NCBI GenBank assembly: GCA_029942205.1
Contig: JAOZTL010000137.1
Coordinates: 1-7,630 of the forward strand
From: Bacteroidales bacterium
Lineage (GTDB): Bacteria > Bacteroidota > Bacteroidia > Bacteroidales > JAOZTL01
DNA: 7,630 nucleotides
Direction: 5' to 3'
In this document: in pieces, positions 1-6,247 of the stretch
Layout: each line of letters begins with the position of its first letter
How positions within the stretch are numbered: the stretch's first letter is position 1
Notes under the pieces: generated by a model
What the model was told of the DNA's origin: nothing
The model's input: only the letters and a program-made list of their open reading frames with translations
Database searches by the model: none
Translations under genes and position numbers: made by a program

Positions 1-2933
1 TGTTTGAAGACTCCGAACACAAAATATGGGTAGGTACGGATGGTGGTCTTAATATTATTGATCCAAAAACGGAAACTGTCCTTTCGTACTATAGCAATTC
101 TGAAAATTCGGTAAATACTTTGTTAAGCAACTACATACGAGCCATTTTTGAAGATCAAACGGGTGTAATGTGGGTAGGTACAGTTGGCGGTATGAATAAA
201 TACAACCCGAGGCAATTGAAATTTAAGCATTTCAAAACGGGAAGAGTACTGCATTTGGAAACTCGAAGCGAAAAAAAGAAATTTAATGACGTTGTATGGC
301 ATATTTTGGAAGATTCGCAAAAAAATATTTGGGTAGCTACAATGAATAATGGATTGTTTCGCTACCCGAAAGGCAAAATTGGTACTTCAGACTATACACA
401 TTTTACGGCATCGGAAACAAAAAAATCATTATCCAATAATACTATTTTTAAAATACAAGAAGACAAAAAAGGCTTCATTTGGCTAGCCTCTATAGGACTG
501 AGCCGTTATGATCCAAAATCAAACACTTTCCGACATTATCTGCACGATCCCAAAAATGATAGAAGCCTGCCTTCCAAAATCGTTTTTGATTTTGTGATCG
601 ATAAATTAAATTATTTGTGGCTAGCAACTGATTCTGGTATTTGCCGATTCAACCCCGTTACTGAGCAATTTCTGCTACTTAAATATGATCCCAACGATGA
701 GCAATCGCTTACCAAAGGCTGGGCTTTTTCTGTCTATATCGATCATGCCGATAGCTTATGGGTGGGCACACAAAATGGACTGAACGTCATTTCATTAGCC
801 AACATAGACTCGGTACATACCGAAAACAATAAATTCACCCGAATATTTGACACAAATACCGATTTGAAACAAACACAATTAAATATAAATGACATAATTG
901 AAGATAGAAAACGTCAAATTTGGATTTCATCACAAAAAGGAATATTTAGATATAATCCTGTAAGCAAACAAATAAAACAATACAAAATAAACGACGGATT
1001 ACCAAGCAATTCGGTGTATAGCTTAACAGAGGACGACAATGGGGCTATTTGGCTGGGAACAAGTAATGGTGTGTCTAAATTTGACCCTATCAATTCTATT
1101 TTTGTGAATTACACCATTGACGAAGGTTTACAAAGCAATGAATTTAATAGTGGTGCAAATTTTAAAAGTAAAGATGGTCGAATATTTTTGGGGGGTATCA
1201 ACGGCTTCAATATTTTTCATCCAGATAGCATACAAGCCAACACACAAGCACCAAACGTTGTTATTACAGGTTTTCGTGTATTTCAAGAAGTAATTGGTGC
1301 TGGTGATATTCGCCATGGAATAAAAACGTTGGGTAAAGTAATTTCTCAAACAAATGAACTGTTTTTAAGCTATCAAGATAATTTTTTCAGAATAGATTTT
1401 GCAGCCTTACACTTTGCTGCTCCGAATAGAAACCAATATGCTTATTATTTAGAAAATTTCGAGAACGAATGGAATTATTCTGGTAATAAAAATTGGGCTA
1501 ATTATACCAATGTGCCTCCAGGTACTTATATTTTTCATGTCAAAGCAAGTAATAACGATCAATTGTGGAATAATAAAGACATTCAACTTATCATCCACAT
1601 AAAACCACCTTTTTGGCAGACAGGAATATTTTATTTTTCAATCTCCATATTCATTATTCTACTCATCATATTGATAATAAAGCTACGAGAATACAGTCTC
1701 CGAAAAGACAAAATCAGGCTAGAGCAAGAAGTCATGGAGCGTACCGAAGAGATAACGGCTACTCAAGAAGAATTGAAACAAACAAGTGTTTTTATCGAAG
1801 CCATCATTGCTAATGCCTCCGACGGAATTGTTGTGGTCGATTTCGATACACGTATTATCATGGTAAATCCTGCTCTTGAAAGAATACTTGGATATTCTGC
1901 AGATGAATTATTTAATCTCCCATTTCAAAAATTTACACCCCCAAAATGGCATCAAATAGACGATGATGCTTTTGAAAAATCCAAAAAAGGTGAGCATGTT
2001 TCTTACGAAAAAGAGTACATTTGTAAAAATGGCTACACTATTCCTGTAAGCATCAATACCGCCCTAATGTCTATTCGCGACCAAGTCCCGTCGGTAATGG
2101 CTATCGTTCGAGACATGACTCTAATTAAAAAACGAGAAATGGAACTCGAAAAATACCAAGAACATTTGGAAAATATGGTTCAAGAACGAACTGCTGAACT
2201 CGAAATATCCAAAGAGAAAGCAGAGAAAGCAAGCATGCTCAAGACGGCTTTTCTCCATAATTTATCACACGAAGTACGTACACCAATGAACGCCATTATG
2301 GGCTTTTCGGATTTACTCGGAGATGATGACCTCCCTGCCGAATCGCAAAGCAAATTCATTGATCTGATACAACAAAATTCGCATGAATTAATGTCTATGA
2401 TTGATGATATTGTTGCTTTATCAAAATACCAAACAAACGACTTGACTATCGATAAAACTGAATTTTTATTATCCAGCATTATTAATGAACTACAACACGA
2501 AACTCAACTTGCCCTACGTGTAAAAAATAAAACACACATTCATTTAGTACAAAATAAAATACAAGAAGATTTATCCATCAAAAGCGATCGAGATAAAATA
2601 AAACAAATTTATGCTCGCTTGATTGATAATGCCATAAAATTTACGGATGAAGGGGAAATTGAATTTGGCTATCGCTTAGAGAAAGAAAACAATTCGGTCA
2701 TTTTGTTTGTTAAGGACACTGGTATCGGAATAAAAAAAGAAAAACATGCAGATATTTTCATAAAATACATCAAAGAAGAAGGACAAACTGATCGAATTTA
2801 TAGAGGTATTGGTTTAGGCTTATCACTGATTTCCAGCTTGGTGGAGCTTTTAGATGGAGAAATATGGCTAGAATCGACAGTAGGGAAAGGAAGCTTATTT
2901 TTTGTTCGATTTCCTCGAAACAATATGCTATAA
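1..2933 (+). CDS. Sensor histidine kinase with two-component-regulator propeller, Y_Y_Y, PAS, HisKA and HATPase_c domains (5' partial)
   Basis: The frame is open to the left edge (first full codon at 3), so the true start is outside; 976 residues are visible. Numbering from the first full codon, roughly nine propeller repeats with the (I/L)W(V/L)(G/A)T...G(L/I)..(F/Y)(N/D)P pattern fill about 1-410. A Y_Y_Y domain follows at about 450-535 (ending near VPPGTYIFHVKASN). One transmembrane helix lies at about 541-560, then a coiled coil, a PAS domain at about 595-710 and a second coiled coil. HisKA carries the H-box LSHEVRTP, with the phospho-accepting His encoded at 2268-2270. HATPase_c has an N-box (LIDNAIKFT), G1 (DTGIGI) and G2 (RGIGLGL). 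By family knowledge, the propeller and Y_Y_Y sense a ligand in the periplasm and the kinase phosphorylates a response regulator in the cytoplasm. The protein stops just after HATPase_c, with no receiver or AraC-type HTH domain, unlike the one-protein hybrid systems common in Bacteroidota. Its ligand and partner regulator cannot be told from here. Confidence 0.93.
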   Translation, partial: FEDSEHKIWVGTDGGLNIIDPKTETVLSYYSNSENSVNTLLSNYIRAIFEDQTGVMWVGTVGGMNKYNPRQLKFKHFKTGRVLHLETRSEKKKFNDVVWHILEDSQKNIWVATMNNGLFRYPKGKIGTSDYTHFTASETKKSLSNNTIFKIQEDKKGFIWLASIGLSRYDPKSNTFRHYLHDPKNDRSLPSKIVFDFVIDKLNYLWLATDSGICRFNPVTEQFLLLKYDPNDEQSLTKGWAFSVYIDHADSLWVGTQNGLNVISLANIDSVHTENNKFTRIFDTNTDLKQTQLNINDIIEDRKRQIWISSQKGIFRYNPVSKQIKQYKINDGLPSNSVYSLTEDDNGAIWLGTSNGVSKFDPINSIFVNYTIDEGLQSNEFNSGANFKSKDGRIFLGGINGFNIFHPDSIQANTQAPNVVITGFRVFQEVIGAGDIRHGIKTLGKVISQTNELFLSYQDNFFRIDFAALHFAAPNRNQYAYYLENFENEWNYSGNKNWANYTNVPPGTYIFHVKASNNDQLWNNKDIQLIIHIKPPFWQTGIFYFSISIFIILLIILIIKLREYSLRKDKIRLEQEVMERTEEITATQEELKQTSVFIEAIIANASDGIVVVDFDTRIIMVNPALERILGYSADELFNLPFQKFTPPKWHQIDDDAFEKSKKGEHVSYEKEYICKNGYTIPVSINTALMSIRDQVPSVMAIVRDMTLIKKREMELEKYQEHLENMVQERTAELEISKEKAEKASMLKTAFLHNLSHEVRTPMNAIMGFSDLLGDDDLPAESQSKFIDLIQQNSHELMSMIDDIVALSKYQTNDLTIDKTEFLLSSIINELQHETQLALRVKNKTHIHLVQNKIQEDLSIKSDRDKIKQIYARLIDNAIKFTDEGEIEFGYRLEKENNSVILFVKDTGIGIKKEKHADIFIKYIKEEGQTDRIYRGIGLGLSLISSLVELLDGEIWLESTVGKGSLFFVRFPRNNML

Positions 2934-2947
2934 TTTAACAAACAAGT

Positions 2948-2987
2948 AAAGTCAAAAGACCTTGTTTGATGTTACTTACACAATTCT
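2948..2987 (-). repeat. Dispersed palindromic repeat, copy R1 (reverse)
   Basis: It starts 14 bases after the kinase stop codon. A weak hairpin GTC-AAAA-GAC with outer AA/TT pairs (2948-2963) is followed by TTTGATGTTACTTACACA and AATTCT. The stretch 2958-2982 matches the reverse complement of copy R2 (3119-3143) except for about one substitution and a one-base length difference. In the transcribed direction the hairpin is followed by TTGTTT, so it might also end the kinase transcript, but the stem is weak. Confidence 0.7.
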
Positions 2988-3032
2988 GCAAATCCATAAG
3001 ATTCAATGAAATACAAAATTATTAATGTAAGC

Positions 3033-3068
3033 TTAATTTTGTCCTCCCACTTAAATAGACAAAATTAA
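3033..3068. repeat. Perfect 11-base inverted repeat
   Basis: TTAATTTTGTC at 3033-3043 pairs exactly with GACAAAATTAA at 3058-3068 across a 14-base loop that contains CTCCCAC. The stem is AT-rich and no T-run follows on either side, so a simple terminator is unlikely. The left arm includes TAATTTTG, which resembles a Bacteroidota -7 box, so the arms could instead form an operator or an outward-facing promoter. It lies midway between repeat copies R1 and R2. Confidence 0.55.
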
Positions 3069-3118
3069 ATTTATAATCATTTCTTGATAAGTTATTGATT
3101 ATGAAAGTCATTACACCA

Positions 3119-3152
3119 GTGTGTAAGCAACATCAAATAGGTCGAAAACCTT
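3119..3152 (+). repeat. Dispersed palindromic repeat, copy R2 (forward)
   Basis: The copy reads GTGTGTAAGCAACATCAAAT and then a hairpin in which AGGT (3139-3142) pairs with ACCT (3148-3151) around CGAAA. It matches R3 with only a few changes and is inverted relative to R1. No gene follows at once; a promoter-like box begins 21 bases later, and the CCTTAG that closes this copy lies about where a -33 element would be expected for that box. Confidence 0.75.
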
Positions 3153-3173
3153 AGTTTTTTAAGTTTTTATCCG

Positions 3174-3181
3174 TACATTTG
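3174..3181 (+). promoter_or_regulatory. Probable Bacteroidota-type -7 box upstream of cysH
   Basis: TACATTTG fits the Bacteroidota -7 consensus TAnnTTTG. A T-rich stretch precedes it, and a poor match to the -33 TTTG element (TTAG, 3151-3154) lies 19 bases upstream. Transcription from here would give cysH a leader of a little over 200 bases. The box fits well but the -33 partner is weak. Confidence 0.5.
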
Positions 3182-3201
3182 CAAAGGAAAATTTATGATC
3201 T

Positions 3202-3252
3202 GATTATTAAGGCAAATTGAAATCCTTATTATCTAAAAAAAGCTTAATCATC
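3202..3252 (+). promoter_or_regulatory. Possible hairpin in the cysH mRNA leader
   Basis: GATTATTAAG (3202-3211) pairs with CTTAATCATC (3243-3252) at nine of ten positions around a loop of about 31 bases. The loop holds a smaller possible stem, TAAGG/CCTTA, that would compete for part of the left arm. A run of eight T lies about 57 bases downstream. I could not match it to a SAM riboswitch or any other known class, so a regulatory role is only a guess from its position. Confidence 0.3.
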
Positions 3253-3345
3253 TCTTATAAAAGTACCGATTAAATTTCTAAGTGGAGAACATAATTAATT
3301 AACAACTATTTTTTTTGTATTTCATTGAAAAATATAGACTTACAA

Positions 3346-3381
3346 AATTGCGTAAGCAATATCAAAAAGGTCGAAGACCTT
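3346..3381 (+). repeat. Dispersed palindromic repeat, copy R3 (forward), next to the cysH start
   Basis: This is the best-formed copy. ATTGC-GTAA-GCAAT is itself a small palindrome; then come ATCAAA and the perfect six-pair hairpin AAGGTC-GAA-GACCTT (3367-3381). It ends 22 bases before the cysH ATG and so would lie in the 5' leader of the mRNA. A TAA at 3353-3355, in frame with cysH, shows the repeat is not part of the coding region. Confidence 0.8.
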
Positions 3382-3403
3382 AAAATATACAAATAATAAA
3401 CAA

Positions 3404-4162
3404 ATGACAGTAAATAATCAATTAGCAGACGAACTAAACGCCTCGCTTAAAGGAAAGTCAATACCCGATCAATTAGCATTTATTGCAGATAAATTTGAAA
3501 ATGAAATTATTTTTTCTACCAGTTTTGGTCAAGAAGATCAAGTAATTACCGACTTCATCTTTCGTAATCAGCATGCCATCAAAGTATTTACGCTAGACAC
3601 TGGACGCATGTTTGAAGAAACATACAAAGTGCTACAAAAAACAAGAGAAAAGTATGAACAAACTATTCGTTGTTACTTTCCACAACAATCATCTGTTGAA
3701 CAATTAGTTACCAAAAAAGGAGCGTATAGCTTTTACTCCTCTATAGAAAATCGAAAAGAATGCTGCCACATCCGAAAAGTAGAACCGTTACAACGAGCAT
3801 TGGCTGGCAACAAGTGCTGGATAACAGGGCTACGTGCCGCACAATCGACTGCACGACACGATCTTCCTCTTTTTGAATACGACCCTGCTTTCGACATTAT
3901 CAAATTCAACCCTTTGCTAGAATGGCAACTAAGCGATGTTACCGATTATTTGTATAAAAACAACATCCCGTATAATTCACTTCACGACAAGGGTTTTGTG
4001 AGTATTGGATGTGCTCCGTGTACACGTGCCATCAAAAAAGGTGAAGACCTACGTGCTGGACGATGGTGGTGGGAAGACAACAGTAAAAAAGAATGCGGCT
4101 TGCACGAAACAAGTGAAATGGAAAATAATACAAACTCAATAGCAAAACCTCTAATTAAATAG
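3404..4162 (+). CDS. cysH: Assimilatory adenylylsulfate (APS) reductase, iron-sulfur type
   Basis: The 252-residue cytosolic enzyme reduces activated sulfate (APS) to sulfite and AMP with thioredoxin or a similar donor. The PAPS-reductase fold is shown by STSFGQEDQ (38-46), LDTGRMFEETY (64-74) and ITGLRAAQS (140-148). The pair Cys120-Cys121 in ECCHIRK and Cys203/Cys206 in GCAPCTR are the four ligands of a [4Fe-4S] cluster, which marks APS-using reductases rather than the cluster-free E. coli PAPS type. The catalytic Cys231 is in the C-terminal ECGLH motif. Length is normal, with a short Asn-rich tail of about 18 residues after that motif. The start is supported by an in-frame stop upstream, with no other ATG between, and by an A-rich leader typical of Bacteroidota. 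The usual partners cysD and cysN do not adjoin; the next gene is a likely sulfate permease. Confidence 0.95.
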   Translation: MTVNNQLADELNASLKGKSIPDQLAFIADKFENEIIFSTSFGQEDQVITDFIFRNQHAIKVFTLDTGRMFEETYKVLQKTREKYEQTIRCYFPQQSSVEQLVTKKGAYSFYSSIENRKECCHIRKVEPLQRALAGNKCWITGLRAAQSTARHDLPLFEYDPAFDIIKFNPLLEWQLSDVTDYLYKNNIPYNSLHDKGFVSIGCAPCTRAIKKGEDLRAGRWWWEDNSKKECGLHETSEMENNTNSIAKPLIK

Positions 4163-4179
4163 AATTTCGTTATTATCAT

Positions 4180-4197
4180 TATTACTTACGCAATTCT
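4180..4197 (-). repeat. Repeat fragment R4 (reverse outer block) after cysH
   Basis: TTACTTACGCAATTCT starts about 20 bases after the cysH stop and matches the outer block of R1 (TTACTTACACAATTCT) with one change. It is also the inverse of the GCGTAAGC block of R3, so inverted repeat sequence brackets cysH. The hairpin part is absent. Similarity to R1 may continue weakly into AATCC further on. Confidence 0.55.
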
Positions 4198-4315
4198 ATT
4201 AATCCCTACAATTAATTAAGATACGCACAAAATGAACTTAAAATACAGCACTTCCTGCTATTTAATGTTGATTACGTTCTTGTGCCAGACTATTATAATC
4301 AATAACTTTAAAAAA

Positions 4316-4335
4316 TAATTTTGTGATTAATTTTG
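4316..4335 (+). promoter_or_regulatory. Two overlapping-range -7-like boxes before the permease gene
   Basis: TAATTTTG occurs at 4316-4323 and again at 4328-4335, both fitting TAnnTTTG. For the second, TTTA at 4307-4310 is a weak -33 candidate with 17 bases between. Transcription from the second would start roughly a dozen bases before the permease ATG. The DNA is AT-rich, so chance matches are likely, and co-transcription with cysH across the 191-base spacer remains possible. Confidence 0.3.
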
Positions 4336-4340
4336 TCCTT

Positions 4341-4349
4341 ATTACTTAC
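4341..4349 (-). repeat. Minimal repeat fragment R5 before the permease start
   Basis: ATTACTTAC repeats the first nine bases of R4's ATTACTTACG in the same orientation and ends four bases before the permease ATG. It is too short to be sure of common origin; it is listed because it falls in a spacer where the family would be expected. Confidence 0.25.
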
Positions 4350-4353
4350 TTAG

Positions 4354-6138
4354 ATGCCGCTTATGCTTGAATTTGATGCGATACTTGTTTTTGTCGTTAT
4401 TATTTTTCTTTTTATATCGCTTTATAAAGAAATTGTAGGTCCTGGGCTTACTTTTATCATTGCAGTAGGTATACTGGGGGTGTTTAGGGTATTGTCTCCA
4501 AGCGAAATATTAAGTGGATTTGCAAATGAGCAAATTATTGTCATTATTATGCTTTTATTATTGGGCGAAATATACCGACAAACATCTGTCTTGGATATTA
4601 TGTTTGATAAATTATTTAAAAGAACAAAAAAACCACGTAGTTTTCTAATTAAAATCATTTTAGTTGTTGCTCCGATGTCGGCTTTTTTAAATAATACGCC
4701 ACTTGTTGCTATACTAATGCCCTACATACACACGTGGAGCAAAAAAAATAAAGTTACCGTATCCAAGCTACTTATGCCACTTTCGTTTGCAGCTATTATA
4801 GGCGGAAGTGCCACTTTGATAGGTACTTCTACCAATTTGATTGTAAATGGACTCGTCATCGATCAAAACATCATTCCGAATCTGCAACCACTTGGTATAT
4901 TTGAGTTTTCGTATGTTGGCGTTCCAATGATTTTTATTGGCTTTTTCTATTTGGTATTTGTGGCATACAAAATACTTCCTAATCACAAAACTGTAACCGA
5001 AACCTTTAGTGATCAACGCCTATACCAAGTAGAAACGCATATCAAGAAGGGAAATGAATTTATCGGCAAAACCATCCGTGAAGCACAGTTTTTAGACAAA
5101 GACGGACTAAACTTGTCTAAAATCATACGTAAAAATTCATCCATTCCGCAACTTGCCGATGATACCATTATCGAAGTAGAAGACACCCTTTTCTTTTCGG
5201 GAAAGACTGAATTAATCGCCGAACTCGTCAATTCTGACCCAACAATGGTGATTCCTTCCGTCGGGATGTTTACCAGAAAAAAACACTTGGAAGTGGTAGA
5301 AATTGTAATTTCACACAAATCGCATTTGATAGGAAAAACACTCAAAAAAATTAATTTCAGACGGCAATACGATGCCACTGTAATAGCCATACACCGCAAT
5401 GGCGAACAAATATCAAGAAAAACAGAAGATACCGTCCTAAAAGCTGGTGATGCTTTGCTGATTCTTTCGGGCGATGCTTTTGCCGAAAGCTACAAAAAAA
5501 CACTCGACTTTTACGTTATCTCTAAAGTGAAAGAAATAAGACGACTAGGCTTTGCCAAAACAGCCACGCTTATTATCGGTACTTTTGTGGTCATTATTCT
5601 TAATTTGATCGGATTCAGCTCTTTATTCATGGGATTACTTGTTCTGATTACGCTTGCGCAACTTATGAAAATAGCTAAACCTAAAGACTTAGCTCAAAGT
5701 ATTGATTATGATTTGGCTCTAATCATTGCCATGTCGTTGGCATTAGGCACGGCAATGATAAAAACAGGCGTAGCAGATATTATCTCACATTGGGTGATTC
5801 GTATTTTTATTCCGCTGGGCGAAATTGGCATCTTAGCAGGAATATACCTCATCACATCCATACTTGCTGCGTTTATTACCAATAAAGCTGCTGTTGCCAT
5901 TATTTTTCCTATTTCGCTCACGCTTGCCAATAATCTAAATTTGCCCACCACGCCATTTATTCTCGTGGTAGCCTATGCGGCGGCGGCTAATTTTATGACT
6001 CCCATCGGTTATCAAACCAATTTAATGGTATACGGTCCTGGGGGATATAGATTTCGTGATTTCATAAAAGTGGGTACACCATTGACTATTATTTACATGG
6101 TCGTCGCTATTTTAATTTTAAATTTTGTCTATTTCTAA
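4354..6138 (+). CDS. SLC13/DASS-family anion permease with two RCK_C (TrkA-C) domains; probable sulfate transporter
   Basis: This inner-membrane transporter has 594 residues. The N-terminal half has about five or six membrane segments (8-26, 30-48, 58-75, 100-122, 140-165, 183-205) with the family signatures SAFLNNTPLVAILMP (109-123) and GTSTNLIVNG (157-166). Two cytosolic RCK_C domains follow at about 224-290 and 308-380. The C-terminal half repeats the membrane fold (about 401-594) with TNKAAVAIIFP (509-519) and TPIGYQTNLMVYGPGGY (549-565). The paired NNT/TN motifs are the expected substrate and sodium sites of inverted-repeat DASS carriers. Members with RCK_C inserts include sulfate transporters, and the gene follows cysH, so sulfate uptake is the best guess; other divalent anions are possible. 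A TAG codon lies directly before the ATG in the same frame, ruling out a longer start; the ATG at 4363 is an alternative. The leader lacks the A-rich stretch seen at the neighbouring genes. Confidence 0.9.
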   Translation: MPLMLEFDAILVFVVIIFLFISLYKEIVGPGLTFIIAVGILGVFRVLSPSEILSGFANEQIIVIIMLLLLGEIYRQTSVLDIMFDKLFKRTKKPRSFLIKIILVVAPMSAFLNNTPLVAILMPYIHTWSKKNKVTVSKLLMPLSFAAIIGGSATLIGTSTNLIVNGLVIDQNIIPNLQPLGIFEFSYVGVPMIFIGFFYLVFVAYKILPNHKTVTETFSDQRLYQVETHIKKGNEFIGKTIREAQFLDKDGLNLSKIIRKNSSIPQLADDTIIEVEDTLFFSGKTELIAELVNSDPTMVIPSVGMFTRKKHLEVVEIVISHKSHLIGKTLKKINFRRQYDATVIAIHRNGEQISRKTEDTVLKAGDALLILSGDAFAESYKKTLDFYVISKVKEIRRLGFAKTATLIIGTFVVIILNLIGFSSLFMGLLVLITLAQLMKIAKPKDLAQSIDYDLALIIAMSLALGTAMIKTGVADIISHWVIRIFIPLGEIGILAGIYLITSILAAFITNKAAVAIIFPISLTLANNLNLPTTPFILVVAYAAAANFMTPIGYQTNLMVYGPGGYRFRDFIKVGTPLTIIYMVVAILILNFVYF

Positions 6139-6172
6139 GGTCTTCAGACTTCGTCTGTTTTGATTGTGTTTA
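6137..6172 (-). repeat. Dispersed palindromic repeat, copy R6 (reverse, diverged), overlapping the permease stop
   Basis: The copy begins with the last two bases of the permease stop codon (AAGGTCTTC), then a CAGAC-TTC-GTCTG hairpin, then TTTTGATTGTG, which corresponds to the TTTGATGTT block of R1. On the minus strand the hairpin is CAGAC-GAA-GTCTG. It keeps the GAA loop of R3 while both arms have changed together. The outer TTACGCA block is not preserved. Confidence 0.55.
6145..6161 (+). terminator. Likely intrinsic terminator of the permease gene
   Basis: CAGAC (6145-6149) pairs with GTCTG (6153-6157) around TTC and is followed directly by TTTT and then a T-rich stretch. It lies seven bases after the stop codon. 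An alternative stem, GTCT-TC-AGAC (6140-6149 region), uses the same AGAC and would exclude the first. The stem is only five pairs, so termination may be partial. Confidence 0.5.
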
Positions 6173-6197
6173 ATAAATTTAAGTACAATAATTTCAC

Positions 6198-6230
6198 ATA
6201 AGTCGCAACATCAAAAAAGGTTAAAAACCG
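6198..6230 (+). repeat. Dispersed palindromic repeat, copy R7 (forward), before the glycosyltransferase
   Basis: ATAAGTCGCAACATCAAA leads into a hairpin GGTT-AAA-AACC (6219-6229). Compared with R3, the third and fourth arm bases differ but the two arms still pair. It ends 17 bases before the next ATG, the same arrangement as R3 before cysH, and lies 25 bases after reverse copy R6. Confidence 0.65.
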
Positions 6231-6247
6231 TATAAAAAAATAAGAAT

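Larger units (their letters stand above)
2934..3403. other. Gene-free spacer between the sensor kinase and cysH
   Basis: No credible coding region was found in these 470 bases; the longest frames seen are about 17 codons and partly made of repeat sequence. In order the spacer holds a reverse repeat copy just after the kinase stop, an 11-base perfect inverted repeat, a forward repeat copy, a promoter-like TACATTTG box, a possible leader hairpin, a run of eight T near 3309-3316, and a second forward repeat copy just before cysH. The DNA is strongly AT-rich throughout. Confidence 0.8.

Noticed and set aside
120..122. TTG at 120 as the start of the sensor kinase
   Set aside because: The frame is open upstream to the window edge and encodes another propeller repeat (IWVGTDGGLN), so this is an internal codon of a cut gene.
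1613..1813. A 66-codon plus-strand frame within the kinase gene
   Set aside because: It fully overlaps the membrane and coiled-coil region of the kinase in another frame and has no independent support.
2180..2479. A 99-codon minus-strand frame inside the kinase
   Set aside because: It lies opposite the HisKA region, has no recognisable domain, and is best explained as a shadow of the coding strand. The same applies to the other minus-strand frames over the kinase, cysH, permease and glycosyltransferase.
3101..3154. A 17-codon frame ATG...TAG before the cysH promoter, as a leader peptide
   Set aside because: Most of it is repeat copy R2, and it lies upstream of the likely promoter, so it would not be on the cysH transcript.
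3182..3345. SAM riboswitch in the cysH leader
   Set aside because: I looked for the conserved cores of the SAM-I and SAM-II classes and found no convincing match; only a generic stem is present.
2948..3381. CRISPR array
   Set aside because: The repeat copies are few, diverged, inverted relative to each other and unevenly spaced, and no cas gene is present.
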